Positions 11,450 to 22,269 of a DNA stretch of 64,000 bases are shown here, one piece after another. Position numbers and translations under genes: made by a program. Source of the stretch: Dipylidium caninum (taxonomy: Eukaryota > Platyhelminthes > Cestoda > Cyclophyllidea > Dipylidiidae); assembly GCA_017562135.1 (NCBI GenBank), contig QEYB01000377.1:1-64000 (forward strand). The letters are read 5' to 3'. The notes under the pieces are model-generated. The model had not been told where the DNA came from. It saw only the letters and a program-made list of their open reading frames with translations, and did no database searches. How positions within the stretch are numbered: position 1 is the first letter of the stretch; every line of letters starts with the position of its first letter.

Positions 11450-12859
11450 ATGAATCCCTTCTCCTCCTGGCAGTTCAGTCCTGTACTTGATCCCGCCTGC
11501 TCCCTCTTATCCTTCATCCAAAACATTTCCCCGTCCTCCTCGCACTCCTTCACTTCGTCCTTCTTCTCCACCAGCGGTTCCACCGAGTCGGAAGAACCGC
11601 TAGACTTGAGTGTGGGAGGAAGGAGGCGTGAGTTAGACCCGTTCGACTCGGAGAATGCATTCACACTCTGCCATCACCTCTATTCTACTAACCAACTGTA
11701 TGGAGGCTTGATAGAGCAATTCAGAAGAGACCTTGACGAACACGAGAGTTCAAGTGGCCAGCCTGTGGAGAGAAGCCAAGAAGCGGGGAGTGAAAACTTG
11801 GACGCTGGTACGAACGAAGAGAGTGTGAAGCTACGGTTCGACGACGAAAGGAGCGAGGAGGGCGCCCGACGAGGGAAAGATAACCTCGGTAGGGCTGGCG
11901 GTCCCGGAGGCGGTGGGAAGGCGCCGCTTATTTTCTATCATCCGGAGGAGCCAGGATCGCGAGAAATAGTTCGGGTAAGTCGCCTCCGTCCTGTCGCCTC
12001 AACCCTCCATCGTTGAATTAGGACATGCTACGGAACAAACACCCCGACCTGCAGTACGTCAACGACGGCGACGCTATCGTCAATCCCTTCGCGGTCGACC
12101 GGAAGCAGCAGTTGGCGCACCTGACCGCCATGTTCTGTGCGTTGTTCATTTCTACCCGATTTGATGCTAACTTCAATAACCGTGTATATTACGCTGTCAT
12201 GCCGAGAGTTGGCGGTTTTTGCCCCCTTCCCTTCATTCGGGTTGATGAGTGGATGCTTTGCCTGACTGGCAGGTAGGGAGAATGCCGGAGGCGGGTTCAC
12301 CTGCGGGGCGTGCGGACGCGAGAAAGAGGCGCTCCGCAGCATGCAGCAGCACCTTCTGTGCCACAGCGACAGCAAATTCTACCTGTGCGTGCGATGTCTG
12401 AAGGGCTTCAACGACACCTTCGACATGAAGCGTCACACACGTAAACACACGCGTGAGTTCACACCCCAAAAAGTTCACCCTTCTAACTTTTTTCGTCCCC
12501 GCGTCCGAGTTAATGCCATCGCACAATCGCATTTTACACCTTTTCCGCGTTTGCTGGATGCAGTGGTGCGGCCATATGCGTGCTCCCACTGTCCGAGTCG
12601 GTTCAGCCAGCGCTGCTCCCTAGAGGGTCACCTGCGGAAGGTGCACCGCATGCAACTGCAGTTCGCCCGGCGTCAGCGTCGCGAGGTCCTGCGAGTCTGC
12701 GAGCGATGCGGCTACGTCTGCAGCACCTACGCCAAGCTGCTCAGCCACACGGAGCGCGAGCACCCAACCGACCGAGACGCCCTCCATCGGATGCGCAAAC
12801 GCATCGCCTCCGCAGGCACCGCCGCGGGCAGTGGCGACTTACAGCCCAGATCCCACTAG
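11450..12859 (+). CDS. Ovo-like zinc-finger transcription factor 2 (Ovo/Shavenbaby/OVOL family)
   Basis: Sequence-specific nuclear transcription factor of the Ovo family, known for epithelial and germline roles. Exons: 11450-11974, 12022-12136, 12273-12452 and 12564-12859, all with GT-AG ends and matching phases (0, 1, 1), giving about 371 residues. The four C2H2 fingers are in family order: finger 1 (FTCGACG...HLLCH), finger 2 (YLCVRCLKGFNDTFDMKRH), finger 3 (YACSHCPSRFSQRCSLEGH) and finger 4 (VCERCGYVCSTYAKLLSH). The GFNDTFDxKRH and QRCSLExH strings are hallmarks of Ovo proteins. The usual TGVRPY linker before finger 3 reads TLVRPY and is split by an intron. The N-terminal region is Ser-rich with PLDLS at residues 50-54, a CtBP co-repressor motif. 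A conserved block (NDGDAIVNPFAVDRKQQL) lies just before the fingers. No SNAG motif is seen at the start. The frame is intact. Confidence 0.93.
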
Positions 12860-13662
12860 AAGGACACAGACTGAACCGACCCTTGGGTCTTTTCTGCCCA
12901 TTTCTTGACGCTTTGCACTCTGATTGTCCCCAAACCGCATTATTCGCTCCTTCATTAACACGAGCTCTCTTCCCTCAACCGCGACTATCTCCTCACCGTC
13001 CTCGAAACCATTGTGATGATTATGCACCGCTGTTCGCTCAGTTTTGCTTTTTTAATCCTCAAATTTCGTGAAGTATCATGCTTCTACCATCATGGCAACG
13101 TTAAGATTGAGTTGATGGGCCTCCACCTGGCGGTTGCCGTCACCAGAGGGAGACGATACAGCCCATTTCTCTTCGTTGGAGGCAGCCATTCCGTGCGGTC
13201 GTTGAGTGAGACACTTCGGCATGCACCTGCCTTGAGGAAGCCTCCTTTCCCTCTGCTCTCTCTGCCACAGGAAGGCGGAACGCGGAAACGCGGAGAGACA
13301 GGTTGGGGCTTCGTGTCGCGACCCCTTTTCCCGCCGAACTCTTCCACGGCTCCTCCACGGCATGGAGAGCCCGGCGCTGTGTCCATGTCTTTATCAAATT
13401 TCCCCGCACAACAGCCCAACTCCTCTCAGGCGAGTTGAACAACTTAAATGGAGCCTCCGTGGTTATTCCTGCGGGTGGAACAGCTCGCATTTACGGGGAC
13501 GAGGTTTAATGCGCAGCGAAAAACGTATTGCGTGCCTCAAGACTGGCGTGAACCCTCTCCAGACGGGCTTGCGAATCTCATGCACACGAAACACTTTGTG
13601 ATTTAAATTTAGTAAAATCAGGAAAATGATTTTTAAATGAATTTCGCCCTGATGGATTGGGG
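12860..13662. other. 3' flank of Ovo-like gene 2
   Basis: No further gene is recognised. It presumably contains the 3' UTR. I see no clear AATAAA signal close to the stop codon. Confidence 0.4.
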
Positions 13663-14225
13663 ATGCACGCCAAGGGGGAGAGGCACTTGGCCAGAGACTT
13701 CGAAAACCGAGTTGGCCCGAGAATCGCTGTTAGCAAAGAAGCGGCTTTCGAATCTCCGACCAAAAAATGAGAGAGAGAGAGAGAGAGGAGAGAGAGAGGA
13801 GAGGAGAGGCGAGGCGAGGCGAGAGAGGGGGGAACATTAAAGTTGACATAATGACAATTTGGGATTTTAGTGCTCTTTCACACACACACACACCACACAC
13901 GTGGAGCGACGGCGTGGACGATGATGCGTGCGGGGGGGCGCAACACTCACAATAATGAACAGCCCATGTGGGCACGTTTCGCCCCTCAGGTGGGCTTCCC
14001 CATGTATTCCTCAACCCCTCTGTTGTGTGCCGGCGGAGGAGAGGGGGAGGGGGTGGGGCCGAGGTCAGTAAGGGGTAGGATATGGCACATCCGCTTTGAC
14101 ATGATGATACCACACCACACTGTCAAAAATGCCCTTCTCCTTCACTCGTCCGGGAGATTGTTGTGGCCTCTTGAGGTCCTCCTCGCCCTCTGCTGTTGTG
14201 TGCCGGGCGGGGGGGTGGGGAGCCG
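13663..14225 (+). repeat. Dispersed/duplicated 0.6-kb repeat, copy A
   Basis: The same ordered blocks occur here and at 19566-20222 in the same orientation: a block with ACTTCGAAAACCGAGTTGG, a CGGCTTTCGAATCTCCGACC block, a purine (GA/GAG)n tract, a block with TTGACATAATGACAATTTGG, a (CA)n tract, a GTGGAGCGAC block, and a CTCTGTTGTGTGCCGGCGGA block. Inside the copy the last segment recurs in degenerate form about 170 bp later (14020 and 14190), so the unit is itself partly tandem. No transposase, terminal inverted repeats or poly-A tail are seen. It could be a segmental duplication that accompanied the Ovo duplication, or an unclassified repeat family. Confidence 0.85.
13766..13828. repeat. 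Purine microsatellite (GA)n/(GAGAG)n/(GAGGC)n
   Basis: A 60-bp pure purine-rich tract within repeat copy A. Its counterpart in copy B is shorter and differs in unit composition. Confidence 0.85.
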
Positions 14226-14780
14226 GGGTCAGCGGCCAGATATAACACATTTGCGGGTGCTGAAACAACTCAAACCAACAGTGCTACCATATTCTCTCAT
14301 CCGCAGAACGGGTTTAGCATGGTTTTAGCGTTGAACTGAGGGCTGTTTTATTGAAAAGAAAAGACACAACGTCGTCTGCGTGCGGTTGTCCCTGCGCAGT
14401 CTGGAAACAATTGCTGTTATTTCTCAAATTTGCATCCTCTCGCTCATGATCAACTCACTTGCGTAGTGTCATACTGGGGAAGTAGGGCTAGCTTTTGCAC
14501 ATCTCTGCAACCCATTCCCTTTTCCCCACAGACTCGGAAAAATGGCTTTATTTCCTGGTTAAGTGGAAGAGGAACGAAAAATGGATTTTCCACAATCGGA
14601 CACTATAGTAAAATTTAATCGTTTTGCCCTCCTAGTAAACTATTTTGTGGAAAACGAATAAAATGAGTATGTAACTCCGTGCTCGTCTAATGTTTCGATG
14701 TTTCTATTACGTATCTTAGATTTGAATATCCGAAACATTTTTGTGCTCAATTAGCCCTCGCGGTTCAGACCACCACGCTT
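14226..14780. other. No gene recognised
   Basis: Unique-looking sequence after repeat copy A. Nothing coding could be supported. Confidence 0.4.
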
Positions 14781-14785
14781 CTCCA

Positions 14786-14862
14786 CCAATCAGCAACCGC
14801 CGTGGGACGGAATAATATCATTGGTCGTAAAAGGGGCGCATTTCCGCAGAAGCCAATAAATA
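14786..14862 (+). promoter_or_regulatory. Orphan CCAAT/TATA promoter-like cluster
   Basis: A CCAAT (14786-14790), an inverted CCAAT (14820-14824), another CCAAT (14853-14857) and an overlapping TATA-like AATAAATA (14855-14862) form the same arrangement as upstream of Ovo-like genes 1 and 2. No coding gene is recognisable in the following 7 kb. It may start a non-coding RNA, a long 5' leader of Ovo-like gene 3, or be a relic of another family member. Confidence 0.35.
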
Positions 14863-17800
14863 CAAAGCAGCAAGCGGTCAGTTGGCAGTCTTCTTTGCTA
14901 ATCGTATGCAACATGTGAAATGAAAGGACATTGGCGAAATGTGCATAGGAGAATACGCCGAAGTGAATAGCATGAAGTGAAGGCGTTTAAGCTAATGGGT
15001 AATGGCAGAGGGCAGTCACTAAGCCCTTCACTAAAAATTTTTCCATGAGGTACCGTCTATCGCATTAGAAAAGTTCACTTTCCCAAAAGTTAGCATATAA
15101 ATGAGCCCTTAAGTGTAAACTGAGGTGAAGTGTTCCAACCCCATCTGGTAGGGATCACATTGGAAAAGGCTTTGAGACAAGTCTCAATGATAACAATGTG
15201 AGATAAGTGAAACACAAACTCGCACTTAAACGTATCCCTGAGTTAATATGAAAAGGAAACACGAAACCTATAATCCCACGTTAAGGCGGATGAGGGATGA
15301 CCCACCTGTGGATGAGGACGAGTGCAGTCGCTGGGGCTGCTCGAAACACTCGTGAAGTATTGAAACGCCTCCCCCCCGGATGACCCCGAAATATGAGTAG
15401 ATGAGAGGTGGGTTTATTACAACATCCCGATGATTGACTCCACCGCGTAAATCACTTAAGATTTACATGAAATTTTTTTTAAGGTTACGTCGCAATCGCG
15501 AGCGTACGAGGGAGGCCTTAGAGAGATCCCCTTTTTTCCTGCTCACGGGAATAATTTGCCATTTTATTCTCCTGCTCGACTTCAAACTTTCACCTCCCCT
15601 GTTGAGCTACGTACTCGGAGAAGACAACATGTGGAGAATCGACTTCATGTATCCTTGCTGACCAAGTAGCTTAATCGAGAATGTCGAGTTATTTTCTCCT
15701 TTTGTCCACGGCTGGTTAAACCACCGTCCTCTTGCCTTTGGAGACCCCAATCAAGACTTTCGCTACTAGGAGATTCTCTCGAAATGCTCCTACTTTATGC
15801 TAATGAATGTTGTCATGCTTTTGTCGTATTTTTTTGCTTATTATTCCTTCAGAGACGTCATATCAGCTTGACCACTCTTGGATGAGGGTGCGGAAAATTG
15901 TGCGGAGTTTCTGTTTGGACGACGTGATCACGACGTCGTCTCCTGCCAACAGTAGGCCTAAAAAATCCCATCTTTCAATCTTTTTAACAAGATTAATGAA
16001 AAGAGCTTAGCGGCATTTTCGACTAGATGCGAGAAATGCACTTGTCGGCACTAATGATGTCCGCGCCTCTGGCCTGTCCAAAAGATCATTCGCCCCTCCT
16101 CTGCGTCGAGTGCTTGTTTGGAGGCCCCGTCAAGGTGCTGCTTGAACCCCATTGAAATGACCAATCTGCGCCGAGCTTTGAGTCAAACCGTCCCAAACCC
16201 ATCTGGGGATCATGTGAAATTACATGGAAGGTAGAATGCTACGGTATCTTGGAAGGGTGGTCGATTTATTCTGGAACATTTGGCCATTTGCGGGTTTATT
16301 CCATCCTTTAAATTGCCAGGGGGAGTCGAATGCCTTGTGGGTGGAGAAGACTGCGGTGTAGCAGCTCATAACTCCCCAAATCTTACAGAATCTGTCAAGC
16401 AACAGCGTCCTCTTTTGCTTACAACTGGCATTACACGCCGCTGAAAGGCTTCATGCCAGTGTGGCCAGTTTGTCCTCCATTGAAGAGGCGAACGAACAGA
16501 CGAGGACTCAGACGTGTGGCAATTTGCGCGGTTGTGGAGAGCAGTTGACAAGGAGGGGAAAATGTGTCCACGCGACATGCAGGAAGTCCGTGTAACGCGA
16601 CGGTGAGTAGATGGATTCACGTCGCCTGCTGTAGGCTGCCTCCAAGTGAAGAAGTCCCCGTTCTGCCCTGGACAGTGGAGGACCGGCCCAGCAGCTCGAC
16701 TTCATTTCGCTGTCCATCGGCGTTCGCCCGAAGCGCCAAAGTGTCGGCACTTGACGACCGTCGGTGGCAACTTGCGCCACTCAACAGTCGGCCGACTGTT
16801 CCCTGACTAGACAAAGCGGTGATCGTCCCTGGCCCTCGAGCCTCCTCCTCCAACAGTTCAACCGTCGGTTTGTCCACTTGCGCAGGAAATGGCAATTGCA
16901 TGGGAGCAGGCAAACCTCTTCGATGAAGGTGGTTGACAACACGCAGGCCAACTAAACAATTCATTATGCATTTCGTCTACTGCCGGTGCGAGCAGGCACG
17001 AAAGCCTCCATCGGCGATTGCTAATTGGAACTGAATGAATTCCCTCTCGGCCGTAAACTGATTAAATCTACTTTAGCATCGCAACCTCAAATGGAAAGCA
17101 TTCATTTGAAGCACTTTCAAGAAGGCAGCAGAAAGACAACGACACCAACGAGTACTTTTGTTGGCACTCGACCCTTCATCCCTTGAAACGCCAACAACCT
17201 CCTCAGGACACGTCGCAGCAGTCCTGGCCACCATCGGGGCAAAGATCGTCGCCCCTCGGGCAAGCAGACTCGTCCAACAGTCGCGGACCGTCTCGCTCAT
17301 CATGGAAACAGGAAAGAGGGTGTCTTCGAAGCAGAGCTTACTCGTCTGTGGATGAGTGGAACAACGCCCCGAGGAGCAGCGCTTTTACCAGACCGCCACC
17401 ACCGACGCTCATTGCGACTGACCGCCCGCTCGCCAGTAGCCGCCGTGGCTGCCCAGGGAGACTGGGAAATCTCGGCCACTGTGGAGAACAAGCGCGCTCT
17501 CTTGCGCATCTCAAAGCAAATGAGGGTCGTCAAGCAAGGCCGAGCGAGGGGCGGTTAGGACTCTGCGACTGAAGACGACGGCTCCTCTCACCCGCCCACT
17601 GCAGAGGGGAGGAGCACGACGAATATGGACGTTTGCGACGCGAAGCGGTTGGGCGACGAGCCTCCCCACTGAGCGGCGGCCACAGACGGGGTGGAGGGGC
17701 GTCGGCGACGTGCCGAGGTGGGTGGCGCTCGAGTCCTTCTCCCGCGGAATGCCTCCCCGCGGCCTCGTCTACCGCCCCAGGCCGATCGCCCGTCTCGCGG

Positions 17801-19565
17801 TCGACGTGGTGACACTCGTGGGGTATGGCAATGGCCAACGCCGATGACCTGGCGAGGGGGTCGGGGGAGAAAAAAAGGCGGTGGGACGGGCGATCCCACA
17901 ATGGCCGTCGATGCCCGAGGCCACCGGTTGCGCCACTTCACTCCCGACCGCGGGTGACGAGGTCGTCTGCGCCGGCCGCGTGGGAAAAACAATTTGACGG
18001 CTGGCCACAGGCTCACACGCGGACACGCCAAACTCCATCAACCGCGCGGGTGCACGACCGCCACCGCTTATTTCACAACCTGGATTGAAGTGGCAAATAA
18101 AAAGAAGTCACTGCTTTGTTTGGTCGAAATGACGGAGGTATCCCGCGCGGGTCCCACACTTTCTCCGCCTCGGATGACCTCCTCACCGCTTCCACTCGCT
18201 GCGGACGGCCAGGGAAGGCTGGGAGAAACACATTCGCGTCCAAAGGGGTGAATTTCAACGTGGACGAGTGACGAGGAAAATGCTGCAATCGACGCGGAGG
18301 AGGGGAGAGGAGAGGAGAGGAGAGGAGAGAGAGAGGAGGGAAACATCGTGTCTGAGGTGACAACAGCGCCTCGTTGCCGGTGCTCGAGGCAGCCGAATGA
18401 GGCTGAGAAGGGAGAGCTCGTGCGTTCAGTGGGGCAGTGGTGAAGCACACTTCCAGGGCGTTGTGGCCGTTGACAAACTGTCACCTCAGCGGGGTTAACG
18501 ACGGTGTTGCGAGATCCACCGATGCCGCGGTTGCTGATCCGCCTGGAGGAGGCTGGGACTCGACTGTGTCGAGCAGCGCAGACGACGAAGGCGGTGCGAG
18601 GGAGGCCACGGACCGACGAAAACCTGTGTTTCTCGAATCCGTTCCGTCTCTTCCCCACGACATTTCGTGGCTGCGTCCTTGCTCCCCCAACCGTCCACAT
18701 TCTCTGACCCACGACGCAGGTCTGCTAGGCGAAACCCTTCGTGGTGCACTCAAGGGCGAGTCGATTTCGGGGACAGGCGCGGATGGAGGCGGGTTCGGCA
18801 TTCAACAGATCGGTGAAAGCCCTGCACCATGTGTGGGAGCTTCACACCTCGAAGATCTTACCATTTTCCCCTCCCAGCGCACAAAAGATTTGCCTCTCCT
18901 ATATTTTTGAAAGGTAGAATGTGTAAGAACAAAGTGCGAGTGGCACTCTAAATGAAGAAAAGCCGCTTTTCCCTCAACTTCCCCCAGCCAACCGCTCAGA
19001 CGTCTTCTGACCAAAGACGACGGGCTTAGTGCTCTCTACTGGGGCTGTCATTCTCTATCTTCCTCTCTCCCGCGGTGCGTGAGGTCATTCAGCCCTAATC
19101 AGCCTCCACCGGATGGTAAGAAACCGGAGGGTCTACGGATGCCTTCAACGTCACCTGCCTCCGTCGCAAACAGTCCGTCGCTTTCCTCGATGCTCTCGCC
19201 CCGTGCACACACTTGCTTACCTCGCTCCATCCACATATTTGCCAGTTCACAATGTTTTCTGCTTCGTTTATAGGCTTATTTAACTATCCGAAATGTGTTT
19301 ATCTCCAAGTTTAACTCAAACACGCAAAGTCCTCACTGAAATGACATGCCTGACAGAGGATGGAAAAGAGAGGACGGAGGAAGGAAGGTAGGGATGAAGA
19401 AAATTCCTGAGGAGGGTGTTTCATTATTTTCCTCTCCTCACTCTCTAACACAGAAGTGTCGGGGTGGCGGACTGTCGTGAAAATGCAACACGAGTTGTGG
19501 CCGCCACGGGGCAGCGTGGAGCCCGCTCGGAGAACTGCGTCCACAGTCGTGCAGCGCAAATCGGA
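14863..19565. other. Gene desert between Ovo-like genes 2 and 3
   Basis: 14.9-16.5 kb is AT-rich and stop-rich. 16.5-18.9 kb is GC-rich with long overlapping frames that show no homology. A (GAGAG)n tract lies at 18298-18340. I looked for further copies of the finger strings and of the pre-finger block and found none. Confidence 0.45.
18298..18340. repeat. (GGAGA)n purine microsatellite
   Basis: A tandem GGAGA/GAGAG purine tract of about 40 bp, similar in composition to the tracts inside the two 0.6-kb repeat copies. Confidence 0.8.
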
Positions 19566-20222
19566 AATGCACGCGAGGGGGGGAGAGACACATGGCCGGA
19601 GACTTCGAAAACCGAGTTGGCCCGAGAATCGCTGTTGGAATCGCTCACTTCGTTATGTCCTTTTTAGCTTAACTTTGTGAGGAGAGTTTGCAAAGAAAGC
19701 GGCTTTCGAATCTCCGACCACAAAAATGGCCCCCGGTGGGGCGAAGGGGGGAAAAAGACCATACGAGATGAGATGAGAGGAGAGGAGAGGAGAGGCGAGG
19801 CGAGGAGAGAAGAGGGGGAACATCAAAGTTGACATAATGACAATTTGGGATTTTAGTGCTCTTTCACACACACACACACACACACAGACACACACACGTG
19901 GAGCGACAGCGTGGACGATGATGCGTGCGGGGGCGGCGCAACACTCACAATAATGAACAGCCCATGTGGAGCACGTTTCGGCCCTCAGGTGGGCTTCCCG
20001 ATGTATTCTCAACCCCTCTGTTGTGTGCCGGCGGAGGAGAGGGGGAGGGGGTGGGGCCGAGGTCAGTGGGGTAGGATATGGCACATCCGCTTTGACATGA
20101 TGATACCACACCACACTGTCAAAAATGCCCTTCTCCATCACTCGTGCGGTGAGATTGTTGTGGGCCTCCCGAGGTCCTCCTCGTCCCTCTGCTGTGTGTC
20201 GCAGGGGGAGCCGTCGGCTCGG
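19566..20222 (+). repeat. Dispersed/duplicated 0.6-kb repeat, copy B
   Basis: Second copy of the repeat at 13663-14225, same orientation. Relative to copy A it has an insertion of roughly 45 bp after GAGAATCGCTGTT (about 19636-19685) and a different, longer stretch before the purine tract (19722-19775). The rest is close to identical, including the (CA)n tract and the GTGGAGCGAC block, so the duplication is recent. It lies 2 kb upstream of Ovo-like gene 3. Confidence 0.85.
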
Positions 20223-21188
20223 GGATGGGAAGGAGCTGACGATTAAATTGACAGGCATTTCATACAAATCAAAGATTTTTCCAACAATCACTTGATAATG
20301 CCCGGGGAGAATCTTGGACGGATTCCTCGAAAGCCGTCTGTCACCACACAGAGTAACTCAGAGTTCTCCGTCCGACGGCATTCCGTAACTTTATTTTCAG
20401 CTCACCAAGATTTTTCACAGGCTTTGGTGGGCTCAACAGGAATTGGTAATAATTTTGATGTGTCAAGGAGGGAACTCTTAGTGTTACTGGTGAGGCGAAG
20501 TTGAGAAGATCATCGTCGCATCTTTCGTCTCATCCGCTGACCTCATACGCTCAATGGGAGGAGAAAAAGTAGAATACCCAATCATTCGGGTCTTTCGACA
20601 CATTAACTAGCATTTCTGCTAATTAACTTTCGGCTTTCTTCACACTTAAACAAGTTTTATATTTTTTTTATCACCAGGCTGAAAAATGATGAATCCTATT
20701 GTCGTGCGCAGTAAACCAGGTTATTTGGTTGTGCGTCAGTAGCAAAAATTACTTCCGCGTTAGCTAATCAGTCAATCAGGAGGAGATTCGGCCTGTCTGG
20801 ACGATGTCAAATGAAACTTGCTAAAACCGCTCTTGACGCGCATCAGATGGAAAGGAATAAGGCTATAGAGGCTCGAGGTAGAGCAATGAGTTTTGTGTGC
20901 TAAAATATGAAAGAACGATAAAATCAAGGCTTTTTCGACGCTGCGGTCCGATCTCATCAGTCTACTTGTTATCGCCCTTGCAGCTGCATGCAGTACCCCA
21001 ACGGAAGGCAAATACGAGATAGGACGACTGTTGCCTGGCATTCTGCACTAAGCGATATTCCATTTCCCCACTTGTCATAATCGCAAGCCTGTTTTAAGTC
21101 TCTGCCAAAATTTAGCCTTACACAATCTAAAGAATATGTTTTTATTAAGCCACTCTTAATAAACCGGACATGTCGCTTCCCCATTCGA
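20223..21188. other. No gene recognised
   Basis: AT-rich sequence without supported coding exons. Confidence 0.4.
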
Positions 21189-21266
21189 CCAATTAGAAGC
21201 CACAAATTTCGTCCAATGGGCTCAGAGGAGGAGTGGACCAATCGCGTGAGGGGGCAATCTGATTGG
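21189..21266. promoter_or_regulatory. CCAAT-box cluster upstream of Ovo-like gene 3
   Basis: Three direct CCAAT boxes (21189-21193, 21213-21217, 21238-21242) and one inverted (21262-21266) lie within 80 bp, about 1 kb upstream of the Ovo-like gene 3 start codon. No TATA-like element follows in the + direction. The interval to the gene could contain a 5' exon and intron, because a TCTTATAG acceptor lies 43 bp before the ATG. Confidence 0.4.
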
Positions 21267-22269
21267 TCCCCCCACGGTTCGAGCAGGTTGCGTTCACCTA
21301 AAGCCCAGAGACGACAACAACCGACGTGCTCCGGCAACCGAGATGATTCGGTCTGTTGCTGTGCCACTTGTTACTCAGGCTGATGTGGCTGTGCCGCTGG
21401 GTGTACGAACTTGGCCAACTGCGACATGAAGGGGTGATAAAAGCGAGAAAAGCACGATTTCGTAAATCCGAGATTTAACTGAGCCCATTTTTAATCTCAC
21501 TGTGATATAGAAACTGTCCTGGGGGTGGATATGTCAATAAAGCCAAATGTATTATCATTGGCCTATAGTGAAGAGACAAAGTGTGAAGGAGATAAATGAG
21601 ACGAGAGGGTGCAGTAGATAAGTGTGATGCATTTGCTTCCACGGAATTGAGAGCTACGAGGACGCAGGGAGTAACGGGAATATTGCAATCATCGACAATG
21701 TTAGATATAAAGTGGCCAAAAAGAAAGTTTGACAACAAAAATGACCACGGAAAGAAAAAGCAAGAGGAGAATTGTGGACAAACTGGTGATTTAGGAAGAC
21801 TGCGAATAAGGGAATGCGTCTAACAACGCGTATATTTGAAGTACTTAAAACAAGTTAGTCGCAACTGACACAATGCCTAACCGTCGCCTAAATGGAGGGA
21901 TTTTCGACCCCGGTCAACTGTGCGTCCAGACTGGACGATGGAAAAACCGGGTCCCCGAGGTTTGCGGGGGCATGGGAGTGCAGCGCCCAGACATCCAATC
22001 GTAGCGGGACTAATCCGAACTGTTCGTTTTCCACTAATCCCAACACCACCAATGGCAGCGATATTACGTGATTTTCTTATTAAACTGTGCATTATTTAAG
22101 GCGATGGCGGCGTCATGAATTTGAATAGGTCGTCTTTAGGGGATTCTAGCGGGTCGGTTAATCGCATGAATGCGATTTTCAGGAAATTTGACGCCCTAAA
22201 ACGCCAAGTGCCTTCTGTCTTATAGGTCTTATCGCCCACCTGGCTGCTTTCGCCGTCTACTTCGCTTAC

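Noticed and set aside
13730..14113. Open frame across repeat copy A and its equivalent at 19653-20291
   Set aside because: The two copies break the frame differently and the translated sequence is mostly microsatellite.
17530..18031. Arg/Pro-rich frames on both strands
   Set aside because: No homology; composition effect.
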